Assembly: GCA_009841605.1 (NCBI GenBank)
Contig: VXLM01000090.1
Span: 1 to 34,277 of the forward strand
DNA: 34,277 nt
Reading direction: 5' to 3'
Source of the DNA: Dehalococcoidia bacterium
Lineage (GTDB): Bacteria > Chloroflexota > Dehalococcoidia > Lucifugimonadales > VXLM01
Under the pieces are notes generated by a model that was not told the DNA's origin, made no database searches, and saw only the letters and a list, made by a program, of their open reading frames with translations. Shown here in pieces: positions 1 to 7,640 of this stretch. Numbering within the stretch: position 1 is the first letter of the stretch; the number at the start of each line of letters is the position of its first letter. Both the position numbers and the translations under genes were made by a program.

Positions 1-1742
1 CCGAACTCCTCTTCGAGCCGCGCTTCGCTGAGGTGGATCATCGTCGGGCGACCGTGCGGACAGGTGTGGGGCTGGCTGCACTGCTCGAGTTGGCGGACGA
101 GTTCTTCGGTCTCACGATTTGTGAGCACTTTGCCCGCGCGAATGGCGCCGTGGCAGGCGAGGGAGTAGGCGGCGCGCTCCTCCCATGACTCGTACCCTCC
201 TCCCTCGGCCATGAGGTCGAGGACATCGCGGAGGGCTGCGGGCGGGTCTTCGGACACTAGGAGGGCGGGCACACCTCGCAGGACGAATGTCGATCCGCCG
301 AACTCCTCGAACTCGAAGCCCAGCCCGTTCACGCTCGGACGGTGCGCCTCGACGATCTCGATCTGCTCAGGCGTCAGGTCAACGGTGGCAGGCTCCATGA
401 GTCCCTGTACCGACGGGCTCCCCGTCCTTGCCGCCTCCTTGATCGTCTCGAAGAGAACGCGCTCGTGGGCGGCGTGCTGGTCGATGAGGTACATGCCGTC
501 GGGACCCTCCGCGGCGATGTAGGTCGTCTTGATCTGACCGATGACGCGCAGGGCAGGAAGCGCCCGGTGAGGTATCAGGGGCTGCTGGGACGGCTGCGCC
601 GGATCGGCTTGGAACGGCATAGTGGCCGTCGCGCCGTCCGGAGAAGCTTGGTCCTGCGGGAAAGGAATCGGCCAGTAGGAGCGGGGATCGGTCGGCGCGA
701 CCCCGACACTCGGAGTCGTCTGCCGCGTCGAAAGCTCCTGCACGGGCAGGTTGGCGACGAGGGTCTCGCGCACCGCTCTTTGCAGGGCCGCGAAGACGCG
801 CCCCTCGTCCTTAATCCGCACCTCCGTCTTGGAAGGATGGACGTTGACATCCACCTCCTCGTAAGGAACGTCAAGGCTGACGACGGCGATGGGGAATCGA
901 CGCTCCATCAGGAAGCCCCGGTACGCCTCGTGAAGCGCATAGGTCAGACTACGGTTTTGCACCCAGCGACCGTTCACGTAGATCGTCACGTGGTTCCTGT
1001 TCGACCGCGCGAGCGAGGGTCTTCCGATCAGACCGCCGACCTGTATGGGACGGCCCTCTCGACCGGTCGTCTCGATGTCCAACATGGCCTCCGCGACATC
1101 AGCGCCGTATACAGCAGCCAGAGCCTCGCGGAGACTTCCCGAACCGTTCGTCACGAACAGCGACCTGGCTTCCACCGTGAGACTGAACGAAACGTCGGGA
1201 CGCGCAAGGGCGAAACGGCCCACGGCGGACTGGACGCGCGTCGCCTCGGAGGCGGCTGAGCGCAGGAATTTCCTCCTCGCGGGCAGGTTGTGAAATAGTC
1301 CCCTCACCGTCACGGATGTGCCGGGCGCGGCCCCCACCCGCTGCTTGCGTATGAGCGAGCCCGCGTTCAGGTCGATCTGGATGCCGGCGTCCTCGTCCGC
1401 CGGACGGGAGACCATCGTCACCCGCGAGACCGCAGCGATGCTGGGCAACGCCTCGCCACGGAATCCGAACGTTCCGACCGACTCCAGGTCACCGTCGCTG
1501 ACGAGCTTGCTGGTGGCGAAGCGCTCGAAGGCCACGGTGATCTCGTCCTCGGCGATGCCGACGCCGTTGTCGGTCACACGGATGTATTCGATGCCCCCGC
1601 CACTGATCTCGACGGATATCCTCGTCGCTCCCGCGTCGAGCGAGTTTTCGACGAGTTCCTTGACGACCGACATGGGCCGTTCAGTGACCTCACCTGCGGC
1701 GATCTTCGAAGCGATTTGGGGACTGAGCACTCTGATAGGCAT
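1..1742 (-). CDS. mutL: DNA mismatch repair endonuclease MutL (3' end cut by window edge)
   Basis: MutL couples MutS mismatch recognition to strand incision. Translating from ATG at 1742 gives 580 residues with all GHL ATPase motifs: ENSLDAGAT near residue 32, DNGVGI at 58-63, ATSKL at 76-80 and GFRGEAL at 93-99. The C-terminal domain carries DQHAAHERVLFE at 421-432, which fits the metal-binding endonuclease motif DQHA-x2-E-x4-E. It also has ACHGAIR and CPHGRP. This is therefore the nicking type of MutL found in bacteria without MutH. The reading frame is open at base 1. The last visible residues lie just after CPHGRP, where the family normally ends, so only a handful of residues should be missing. 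There is a proline/glutamine-rich linker of about 60 residues between the two domains. No clear Shine-Dalgarno sequence precedes the start. Identification is firm; the terminus is unseen. Confidence 0.97.
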   Translation of the reverse strand, partial: MPIRVLSPQIASKIAAGEVTERPMSVVKELVENSLDAGATRISVEISGGGIEYIRVTDNGVGIAEDEITVAFERFATSKLVSDGDLESVGTFGFRGEALPSIAAVSRVTMVSRPADEDAGIQIDLNAGSLIRKQRVGAAPGTSVTVRGLFHNLPARRKFLRSAASEATRVQSAVGRFALARPDVSFSLTVEARSLFVTNGSGSLREALAAVYGADVAEAMLDIETTGREGRPIQVGGLIGRPSLARSNRNHVTIYVNGRWVQNRSLTYALHEAYRGFLMERRFPIAVVSLDVPYEEVDVNVHPSKTEVRIKDEGRVFAALQRAVRETLVANLPVQELSTRQTTPSVGVAPTDPRSYWPIPFPQDQASPDGATATMPFQADPAQPSQQPLIPHRALPALRVIGQIKTTYIAAEGPDGMYLIDQHAAHERVLFETIKEAARTGSPSVQGLMEPATVDLTPEQIEIVEAHRPSVNGLGFEFEEFGGSTFVLRGVPALLVSEDPPAALRDVLDLMAEGGGYESWEERAAYSLACHGAIRAGKVLTNRETEELVRQLEQCSQPHTCPHGRPTMIHLSEARLEEEF

Positions 1743-1802
1743 GGCCCGTATAGAGTACCACTGTATGGGGTTGGAGGATGGGTGTGTGGTTAACGAAAAC
1801 GT

Positions 1803-1857
1803 AGCTTGTCGAAGGGTCGATGCACCGTTCATGGTTCGACAAGCTCACCACGAACGG
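1803..1857. repeat. REPIN-like inverted repeat, family A copy 1
   Basis: AGCTTGTCGAA at 1803-1813 is the inverse of TTCGACAAGCT at 1835-1845. The right arm continues with CACCACGAACGG to 1857, while the left flank is degenerate. The right arm is identical to the right arm of the repeat at 18757-18815, so this is a dispersed element rather than a local hairpin. Confidence 0.75.
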
Positions 1858-1910
1858 GCAGGATAACCTCAGTTCTCAACAGGCGCTCGAACGTCGGATG
1901 AAGAAGACTT

Positions 1911-1938
1911 TAGATTCCTCGCTACGCTCGGAATGACA
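1911..1938 (+). repeat. Short dispersed repeat, family B copy 1
   Basis: TAGATTCCTCGCT followed by ACGCTCGGAATGACA. It differs by one base from 21939-21966, and an inverted, diverged copy lies at 21838-21876. The unit is an imperfect palindrome with GATTCC at one side and GGAATGAC at the other. Confidence 0.75.
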
Positions 1939-2041
1939 GCACTTGGGGACGACAAGTGACATCGTGGATGAATTTTCTCCGTAGCCACCTTTTGCGGGGG
2001 TCTCCTTTACGCTGTTTAGACACCAACCATGCCCTATGCCC

Positions 2042-2062
2042 CATACGAAAATATGTCGTATG
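2042..2062. promoter_or_regulatory. Perfect dyad, possible operator of the dehydratase gene
   Basis: CATACGA (2042-2048) and TCGTATG (2056-2062) are perfect inverted repeats around a 7-base AT-rich spacer (AAATATG). The centre-to-centre arm distance is 14 bases. The dyad ends 19 bases before the Shine-Dalgarno AGGAGG at 2082-2087 and 28 bases before the ATG at 2091. Its size and position fit a dimeric repressor or activator site. No regulator gene lies next to it, so the binding protein is unknown. Confidence 0.5.
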
Positions 2063-2090
2063 CTATTTGGTAGAACACCGTAGGAGGACC

Positions 2091-3050
2091 ATGTTGGCGG
2101 CATTCCCCACGCTTCTTGACGTGTACGAGGCCCGCAGGCGGATCGGGCCGTACATCACACGCACGCCGCTGCACCACTATCCCCGGCTCGACCGGCTCAT
2201 CGGGACGGAGGTCTACGTTAAGCACGAGAACCATCAGTCGCTCGGCGCATTCAAGATTCGGGGCGCGCTGAACGTCGTGTCGCAACTGACGGACGAAGAG
2301 AAGTCCATGGGCGTCGTCTGCGCCTCGACCGGGAATTTCGGACAGGGCATCGCCTACGCCGCGGGGGTCTTCGGTGTGCAGGCGACGGTCGTGGTGCCTG
2401 AAAACGCCAACCCTGAGAAGTGCGAGTCGATGCGCTCGCTCGGGGCGAACCTCATTCTCCACGGCGACAATTTCGACGACTGTCGCGCGCACTGCGGACG
2501 GCTGTCGAAGGAAGAGGGCTACGTCTATATCCACTCAGCAGACGAGCCGAGACTGATCCCCGGCGTCGCGACCTACTCGCTCGAAATCTTCGAAGACCTG
2601 CCGGACGTAGATGTAATTATAGTGCCCATCGGCGGTGGGAGCGGGGCATGCGGCGCCTGCATCGTCGCGAACTCCCTCAATCCTGACGTGCGCGTCATAG
2701 GAGTGCAGGCGAAGAGCGCACCGGGAGCGTACCTGTCGTGGAAGGAAGGCGAGATCGTCGAGGCGAAGATGGAGACGATGGCCGAGGGACTCGCCACGAC
2801 CGTCGGCTTCGAACTGACGCAGGGGATCATGCGAGAGTTGATGGACGACTTCGTTCTGGTATCCGAAGACGAGATGGTCGAAGCCGTCGGACTCTATCTC
2901 GAAAATACGCACAATCTCGCCGAGCACGCTGGAGCCTCGCCGCTGGCAGCCGCCATCAAGATCAAGGACTCCCTGCAGGGCAAGAAGGTCGCCCTCGTGC
3001 TGAGCGGAGGCAACCTTTCTCGCGACCATCTGAGGCAGGTGGTGGCCTAG
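2091..3050 (+). CDS. PLP-dependent threonine/serine dehydratase-like enzyme
   Basis: A 319-residue fold-type II PLP enzyme of the threonine/serine ammonia-lyase group, which deaminates hydroxy amino acids to 2-oxo acids. Visible features are the Schiff-base lysine in LGAFKIRGA (K55), the substrate loop STGNFGQG, the phosphate-binding glycine loop IGGGSG and the C-terminal LVLSGGN motif. There is no ACT regulatory domain, so it matches the short catabolic (TdcB- or EutB-like) form rather than full-length IlvA. The lysine motif has Ala where Ser is usual (SFKxRGA), and the loop has STGNF rather than SSGNH, so substrate preference is uncertain. The start at 2091 is chosen because AGGAGG sits three bases upstream and the protein then begins where the family begins. 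An in-frame extension to GTG 1956 crosses repeats. A 7+7 dyad just upstream suggests dedicated regulation. Confidence 0.85.
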   Translation: MLAAFPTLLDVYEARRRIGPYITRTPLHHYPRLDRLIGTEVYVKHENHQSLGAFKIRGALNVVSQLTDEEKSMGVVCASTGNFGQGIAYAAGVFGVQATVVVPENANPEKCESMRSLGANLILHGDNFDDCRAHCGRLSKEEGYVYIHSADEPRLIPGVATYSLEIFEDLPDVDVIIVPIGGGSGACGACIVANSLNPDVRVIGVQAKSAPGAYLSWKEGEIVEAKMETMAEGLATTVGFELTQGIMRELMDDFVLVSEDEMVEAVGLYLENTHNLAEHAGASPLAAAIKIKDSLQGKKVALVLSGGNLSRDHLRQVVA

Positions 3051-3077
3051 GCGATGACTACCGTTTCCCATGTATCG

Positions 3078-3107
3078 TTGACCGATTGCGATGACCTTCG
3101 TTATACA
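3078..3107 (+). promoter_or_regulatory. Putative sigma-70 promoter for the TPR genes
   Basis: TTGACC (3078-3083), an 18-base spacer, then TATACA (3102-3107). This lies about 40 bases before the first TPR gene, with GGAGGG at 3132-3137 as ribosome-binding site. The match is good at -35 and partial at -10. Confidence 0.4.
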
Positions 3108-3145
3108 GTATCGGTTGACGATCTCTCATTCGGAGGGTTGAAAGC

Positions 3146-4699
3146 ATGAGCAGCGTGCGGTATCCGGTTGTGCTGTTCTCCCTATTGGCGCTATTCGCGT
3201 CGTCGTGCGGCCTGTTCGGGTCGGGCGGCGAGGAAATCAGCGAGGCGCAGCGTCTGCAGGCCGATTCTCACTACGAGTCCGGCATTGAGTACGGCAACGC
3301 CGGAAACTTCGAAGGGGCGGTCATCCAACTCGACCAGGCGATTCTCCTGAATCCCGGCCTCACGAATGCCTACATCGCGCGAGGGCGGGCGCGGGCCGAG
3401 CTCAACAGGTACCCCGAGGCCATCGAAGACTACAACGTCGCCATAGAGAACGTCCCTGAAAACTCTGAAATCTACATCGACCGCGCGGTCGCCTACTCCC
3501 GGATATCGGAGTACAAGACCGCCTTGGCTGACTACGACAAAGCTGTCGAGTTGGGCAACGACAGCTTCAGCCTCCACCTCAATCGAGGCACCACACTCTC
3601 TCGACTCGGCAAGCACTACGAGGCCCTCAAGAGCTACGACACCGCCATCGAGATTGCGCCCGATAGCTCCCTTGCATGGACGAATCGCGGCACCGAGTAC
3701 GCGCGTCTTGGACAGCCTAGGCAAGCCATCGAGGAATTCCGCAAAGCGATTGAACTCGATCCGGAGAACGCGGAGGCGTTCTTCAACCGGGGCGCGGCAT
3801 ACGCGGCCATCGGCCGGTATGACGACGCCTTCATTCACCTTGAGAAGGCTGTGCAGATCGACCCCGACAACGAAAAAGTCTTCCACGACCGCGGCACCAT
3901 CTACGGCGAGTTGGGAATCCTGTACCAGTCGACGCAGAACTTGGCAGAGTCGATTGCCCGCGACCCGGACAACGCGGAGCTCTACGCGCAGCGGGCGGAA
4001 GTGTACAAGCGAATGCCCAACCACGAGAAGGCTATCCGCGACCTGAGTTCCGCCCTGCAGCTCATACCGGACAACGCCGGTTGGCTCGTCGAAAGAGGTG
4101 ACTCGTGGCTTGCCCTGGAAGAATTTCAGGCGGCCCTCAACGACTACAACACCGCGCTCGAACTCCAGCCGACCAGCGGTCGAATACTCGCCAGGCGAGG
4201 AACATTCTGGAAGGAGACCGGACACTACGACCGTGCCATCGTGGACTTCGAGGACGCGATCATCATGGACACCAGAAGCCACGAGGCCTACGGCGGGCGA
4301 GGAGAGATATTCAGCCTCGTCGGCGACTTCAACCGCGCTATCGCGGACTTCACCGAGGCCATCGAGTTGAACGACGAAAACGATACGGTAGACGCAGCCA
4401 ACCAAGAAGTCGATTACTTCAAGAACCGCGCCCTTGCCTACGGCAGCGTGGGCAATCATCACCAAGCGCTCACCGACCTAAACTTGGCCATCAATATCCA
4501 CGAGCAGATCGTCGAGCAGACCCGCGACCCCAAGGACCAAACGCTCTGGTCGCTCCGGGCCATCGCGAAGGCCGAGCTCTGCATGGACGAAGAGGCCCTG
4601 GCGGACGCGAACATCGCCGAGGAGCTGGGGGCCGAGGCAGCCGATCTCAACCGGAGCCTGATGGCGATTCGCCAACAGCCGAAGTGCTCGGGGAATTAG
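3146..4699 (+). CDS. Tetratricopeptide-repeat lipoprotein
   Basis: This 517-residue protein has a lipoprotein-type signal: a short hydrophobic stretch at residues 7-20 ending in ASSC, with Cys21 as the probable lipidated residue. The -3 position is Ala rather than Leu, so the lipobox is weak. From about residue 35 it is almost entirely TPR units of 34 residues, about 12, with the usual G-Y/A-A-P pattern (for example NAEAFFNRGAAYAAIGRYDD). A longer insert interrupts the repeats near residues 405-420. TPR solenoids are protein-interaction scaffolds, and this one should sit on the outer face of the cytoplasmic membrane. It has a clear Shine-Dalgarno (GGAGGG, 8 bases before ATG). The next gene, 37 bases on, is a shorter TPR protein with a membrane anchor, so the two probably arose by duplication and may form one complex. 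Partners are unknown. Confidence 0.85.
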   Translation: MSSVRYPVVLFSLLALFASSCGLFGSGGEEISEAQRLQADSHYESGIEYGNAGNFEGAVIQLDQAILLNPGLTNAYIARGRARAELNRYPEAIEDYNVAIENVPENSEIYIDRAVAYSRISEYKTALADYDKAVELGNDSFSLHLNRGTTLSRLGKHYEALKSYDTAIEIAPDSSLAWTNRGTEYARLGQPRQAIEEFRKAIELDPENAEAFFNRGAAYAAIGRYDDAFIHLEKAVQIDPDNEKVFHDRGTIYGELGILYQSTQNLAESIARDPDNAELYAQRAEVYKRMPNHEKAIRDLSSALQLIPDNAGWLVERGDSWLALEEFQAALNDYNTALELQPTSGRILARRGTFWKETGHYDRAIVDFEDAIIMDTRSHEAYGGRGEIFSLVGDFNRAIADFTEAIELNDENDTVDAANQEVDYFKNRALAYGSVGNHHQALTDLNLAINIHEQIVEQTRDPKDQTLWSLRAIAKAELCMDEEALADANIAEELGAEAADLNRSLMAIRQQPKCSGN

Positions 4700-4736
4700 C
4701 CCCGGCATCCCGGACACCGGAGTTACACAAGAACGT

Positions 4737-5819
4737 ATGAAACCACGTCTTCTCAAGATTGGCGTCATCGTCGGAGTCGCAGTGTTCGTCATTGCCCTCC
4801 TGGCGGGCGGCGGCTACTGGTATTGGGGATCTCAGAAGTCCACGGAAGAGCGTGCCGAGGAGCACTATCGACGCGCCCTCGCGCTCCAGAATGAAGGCGA
4901 GTTGGAGCGCGCGATCTCCGAATACACGAAGGTGCTCAACATCGACCGAACGTTCATCGAAGCCTACAGCAACCGCGGCGTCGCCCGCATGGACCTCGGA
5001 AAATATGACAAGGCCGTAGAAGACTTTTCCAACGCTATCCTGCAGAACCCGGTCGTCCCCTACTTCTACTACAACCGCGGACTCGCGTTTGAGCGAGCGG
5101 GAGCGCTCGACTTTGCGCTGCTGGACTATCTCGACGCCGTGGACATCGACCCAACGTACCGTGAGGCCTTCTACGGTTTGGGAAACGTCTATCTTCAGTA
5201 CGGCGACTACCAGCGGGCGGTCTGGAACTTCGACAACGCTCTCCGACTGGAACCGGAGAATCCCGACGCCTATTTCGGCCGGGCAGAGGGGTATTTCGGC
5301 CTGGAGCGCTACGAGCAGGCCATCGACGACTACAGCAAGGCGCTCCAACTCGAAAGCCAACTGCCGGAAGCCTACACGGGACGCGGCGTGGCATACATCG
5401 AGGCGGGACAACCTGAACTGGCCATTGCAGACTTTGAGAACGCCCTGCTCTGGAGACCCGACAGCGTAGCCGCCTACTACCACCGCGCACGGGCCTATCA
5501 GCGGTTGAACCAACTCGAACAGGCGATAACCGACTACTCAGTCGTCATCGAGCGCGACCCCAACTTTGTTGGCGCCTACCACGGACGAGGAATGTCCTAC
5601 GTCCAGGCCGGTCTGCCGGAGCAAGCCCTCCCCGACTTCGAGGAATCAATTCGCATCGACGACACATACGGGCCGACCTTCGCCGCCCGCGCCATCGCCT
5701 ACACCCTCCTCGGCAAAGACGATGAAGCGGAGCAGGACGTTGACAAGGCGGAGGAATTGGGCCACGACCGGTCACGCATCGAAGCCGATATCGCTCACAT
5801 CAAAGACCAGCGGCAGTAA
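4737..5819 (+). CDS. Membrane-anchored tetratricopeptide-repeat protein
   Basis: 360 residues. A single N-terminal transmembrane helix (about residues 8-29, after the basic MKPRLLK) is followed by some nine consecutive TPR units that run to the C-terminus. Topology by the positive-inside rule puts the TPR array outside the membrane. There is no Cys for lipidation, unlike the preceding TPR lipoprotein. Many units share the same consensus as that gene (DLGKYDKAVEDF, ERYEQAIDDY), which supports paralogy. The start lies 37 bases after the previous stop, without a strong Shine-Dalgarno, so it is probably co-transcribed. It converges on the ABC permease gene with only six bases between the stops and no visible terminator hairpin. 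Function beyond a scaffolding role cannot be assigned. Confidence 0.83.
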   Translation: MKPRLLKIGVIVGVAVFVIALLAGGGYWYWGSQKSTEERAEEHYRRALALQNEGELERAISEYTKVLNIDRTFIEAYSNRGVARMDLGKYDKAVEDFSNAILQNPVVPYFYYNRGLAFERAGALDFALLDYLDAVDIDPTYREAFYGLGNVYLQYGDYQRAVWNFDNALRLEPENPDAYFGRAEGYFGLERYEQAIDDYSKALQLESQLPEAYTGRGVAYIEAGQPELAIADFENALLWRPDSVAAYYHRARAYQRLNQLEQAITDYSVVIERDPNFVGAYHGRGMSYVQAGLPEQALPDFEESIRIDDTYGPTFAARAIAYTLLGKDDEAEQDVDKAEELGHDRSRIEADIAHIKDQRQ

Positions 5820-5825
5820 CGGAGC

Positions 5826-6623
5826 TCACACCGCAAGGTCTCGCCGCTCAAAGAGGTGGCTCGCCGCCGCGACGAGCACCACGGACGCCCCGATCAGCAC
5901 CTCTGAGTGAATGAGACTCAGCCCGTTCACCATGGGGTTACCACCGATGAAATAGTAGATCGGCGACAGGTACTGCATCCACTCCAGGCCATCCACAATG
6001 GGGCCAAACGTGTTCGCGACATACGCGGCGATACCGACCGCCCCGCCCACGCCTACGGTGGCACTCGGCTTGCCCGTCCACGCTCCGACGAGGAGGGCGA
6101 GCGCGCCAAAGGTAATCCCAAGCAGAGCCAGACCAATGTATGCCTGAATCACGTTGAGCAGGCTGATGTCCATGTCTACTATCACGACCCCTGCCAGCGT
6201 CCCGATGAACACCACGACGGCGAGGGCCGCCGTGCCGGACACCATGGCCGCGAATTTCTGAAGCAGCATCGTCGTGCGTCGTACCGGGTGCGAGAGCAGC
6301 ACCTCCAGTGACCCCCGGCGCTCTTCCCCGGCAAGCCAACTCGTGCCAAGCCACAGGTTGAATACGATAAAGAGCAACGGGAAGGTGAATGACAGCATCT
6401 CGGCGGTCAGGAATCCTTCCGGCGAGGCGAAGTCATCCACATTGCCCGTGAATGCCCGGATCAACGAGCCCTCATCGCCCAGAATATCGTTCAGTTCGGG
6501 AATATCCTGGAAGCTGGGATAGATCAGAACGATCACGAAAGCGTACAGGAACAGCCCCAGCGACCACCAGACGATGGGACGCCGAAGGTCGAGGACCGAC
6601 TTGAGGTAGGCGTTACGGAGCAT
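5826..6623 (-). CDS. ABC-2 type transporter permease
   Basis: A 265-residue integral membrane protein with six hydrophobic segments in the ABC-2 pattern. There is a first helix near residues 18-36, then a cytoplasmic or loop region containing LAGEERRGSLEVLLSHPVRR, the conserved coupling segment of ABC-2 permeases. Four more helices follow, and a last one lies before the basic C-terminus HLFERRDLAV. It forms the membrane half of an exporter with the ATPase encoded immediately upstream. The two genes overlap by 11 bases, and GGGGAGGG precedes its ATG by five bases. The loop between helices 1 and 2 (about residues 37-75) is acidic. The substrate cannot be told from sequence; this subfamily includes drug, antibiotic and lipid exporters. 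Confidence 0.88.
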   Translation of the reverse strand: MLRNAYLKSVLDLRRPIVWWSLGLFLYAFVIVLIYPSFQDIPELNDILGDEGSLIRAFTGNVDDFASPEGFLTAEMLSFTFPLLFIVFNLWLGTSWLAGEERRGSLEVLLSHPVRRTTMLLQKFAAMVSGTAALAVVVFIGTLAGVVIVDMDISLLNVIQAYIGLALLGITFGALALLVGAWTGKPSATVGVGGAVGIAAYVANTFGPIVDGLEWMQYLSPIYYFIGGNPMVNGLSLIHSEVLIGASVVLVAAASHLFERRDLAV

Positions 6624-7530
6624 CGCGGCCCTCCCCGTCCTCGCTGTAGAACGTCAGGAAGATGTCGTCGAGCGACGCCTCGTGGGTCACGATGCGAACG
6701 ATCTCATGCCGCGCTGCCGCCTTGATAAGCCCGTCCGGACTGCCCGCAATCGACAACGTGAGGGTCTTCCCGTCGAGCGAAATGTCGGAAGCGCCCGGAA
6801 GATGCCGGAAGTCCGATACAGAGACATCGGAGACAAACTCGATCTCGAACCGGTGGAGGGCAGCACGGTCGATGAGCGCGTCCACGTCCTCGACGGCAAC
6901 CAGTCTCCCCTTGCGGATGATGCCCACGCGGTCGGACACCCGCTGCACCTCCGGCAGCACGTGCGATGAGAAGAACACCGTGCGGCCCTCGGCCTTCACC
7001 TCGTCGAGAATCTCATAGAACTCATGCTGGATCAGGGGATCGAGTCCGCTCGTCGGCTCGTCGAAGATGACGAGTTTCGGCTTGTGCATCATCGCCTGCA
7101 GCAACCCGATCTTCTGCTTATTCCCGCGCGAAAGCTGTGAGTACCTGCGGTCGAGGTCCACGTCAAGGCGTGCGGTCAGCTCGTCCACGTACTGCCAGTC
7201 GACGCCCCCTCGTAGGTTCGCGAAATATTGGAGCATCGCCCGCCCCGTCATGTTGTCGTAGAGCGCGAACTCGCCGGGCAGGTACCCGATGTTCCGCCTG
7301 ATCTCCACGCTGTCCCGGCGGGTGTCGAGCCCGAAAACCGTACCCGTCCCACGGGTGGGTCGGATATGATCGAGCAGCATTCGGATGGTCGTCGACTTCC
7401 CCGCCCCGTTCGGACCGAGATAGCCGAAAATCTCGCCGGGCCGGACGTCAAGGTCGACATCCACAACCGCCTCGACCTCGCCGAAGAGTTTCGTGATTTT
7501 TTCCGTGTGGATGACGCTATCCAACCTCAA
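6613..7530 (-). CDS. ABC transporter ATP-binding protein
   Basis: The 305-residue ATPase of the exporter. Walker A is GPNGAGKST (39-47), the ABC signature is LSRGN (133-137), Walker B is LVIFDEP (153-159) followed by the D-loop SGLD, and the switch histidine is in SSHVLPEV (His190). A C-terminal extension of about 90 residues after the ATPase core is typical of DrrA/CcmA-like ABC-2 ATPases. The signature has SRG instead of the usual SGG. There is no ATG near the start. TTG at 7530 opens the frame, but TTG at 7524 has AGGGA six bases upstream and is an equally good start. It overlaps the permease gene by 11 bases, so the two form a coupled pair that energises export across the cytoplasmic membrane. 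Confidence 0.92.
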   Translation of the reverse strand: MRLDSVIHTEKITKLFGEVEAVVDVDLDVRPGEIFGYLGPNGAGKSTTIRMLLDHIRPTRGTGTVFGLDTRRDSVEIRRNIGYLPGEFALYDNMTGRAMLQYFANLRGGVDWQYVDELTARLDVDLDRRYSQLSRGNKQKIGLLQAMMHKPKLVIFDEPTSGLDPLIQHEFYEILDEVKAEGRTVFFSSHVLPEVQRVSDRVGIIRKGRLVAVEDVDALIDRAALHRFEIEFVSDVSVSDFRHLPGASDISLDGKTLTLSIAGSPDGLIKAAARHEIVRIVTHEASLDDIFLTFYSEDGEGRDAP

Positions 7531-7603
7531 TCCCTACTCGACTTGATTGTTGCCCCTGTTCGCCCGTCGACTACATTCTACGGCGGCAACGGGTATCCCG
7601 GGC

Positions 7604-7621
7604 ATCACACGGCTCTGTGAT
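7604..7621. other. Small perfect hairpin between pyrD and the ABC ATPase gene
   Basis: ATCACA (7604-7609) and TGTGAT (7616-7621) form a perfect 6+6 inverted repeat with a 6-base loop. It lies 20 bases downstream of the pyrD stop on the minus strand. No T-run follows, so it is not a canonical intrinsic terminator. It could stabilise the 3' end of the message or be a protein site. Confidence 0.3.
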
Positions 7622-7640
7622 TTCCCAGTGGGGCAGGTCG

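Larger units (their letters stand above)
1743..2090. other. Gene-free intergenic region between mutL and the dehydratase gene
   Basis: This stretch of 348 bases separates two divergent genes. It holds two dispersed palindromic repeats (about 1803-1857 and 1911-1938) and a perfect 7+7 dyad at 2042-2062 next to the dehydratase ribosome-binding site. Open frames crossing it, such as the GTG-initiated extension from 1956 and a minus-strand frame 1876-2103, run through repeats and look non-coding. I see no convincing sigma-70 promoter for either flanking gene. Confidence 0.6.

Noticed and set aside
1-20. mutL as a truncated pseudogene
   Set aside because: The frame is intact to the window edge and all motifs are present; the missing stop is only the window boundary.
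342-1259. 305-residue plus-strand open frame over mutL
   Set aside because: The minus strand encodes unmistakable MutL motifs throughout; the plus frame is Arg-rich shadow.
1956-2090. N-terminal extension of the dehydratase from GTG 1956
   Set aside because: The extension crosses the dyad and repeat-derived sequence and is not part of the family fold; ATG 2091 has a strong ribosome-binding site.
3191-4465. 424-residue open frame antisense to the first TPR gene
   Set aside because: It has the composition of a mirror of GC-rich TPR codons, no ribosome-binding site and no recognisable domain; the sense frame has signal peptide and TPR motifs.
4647-5513. 288-residue open frame antisense to the second TPR gene
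   Set aside because: Same pattern of antisense shadow in GC-rich coding DNA; no domain or start signals.
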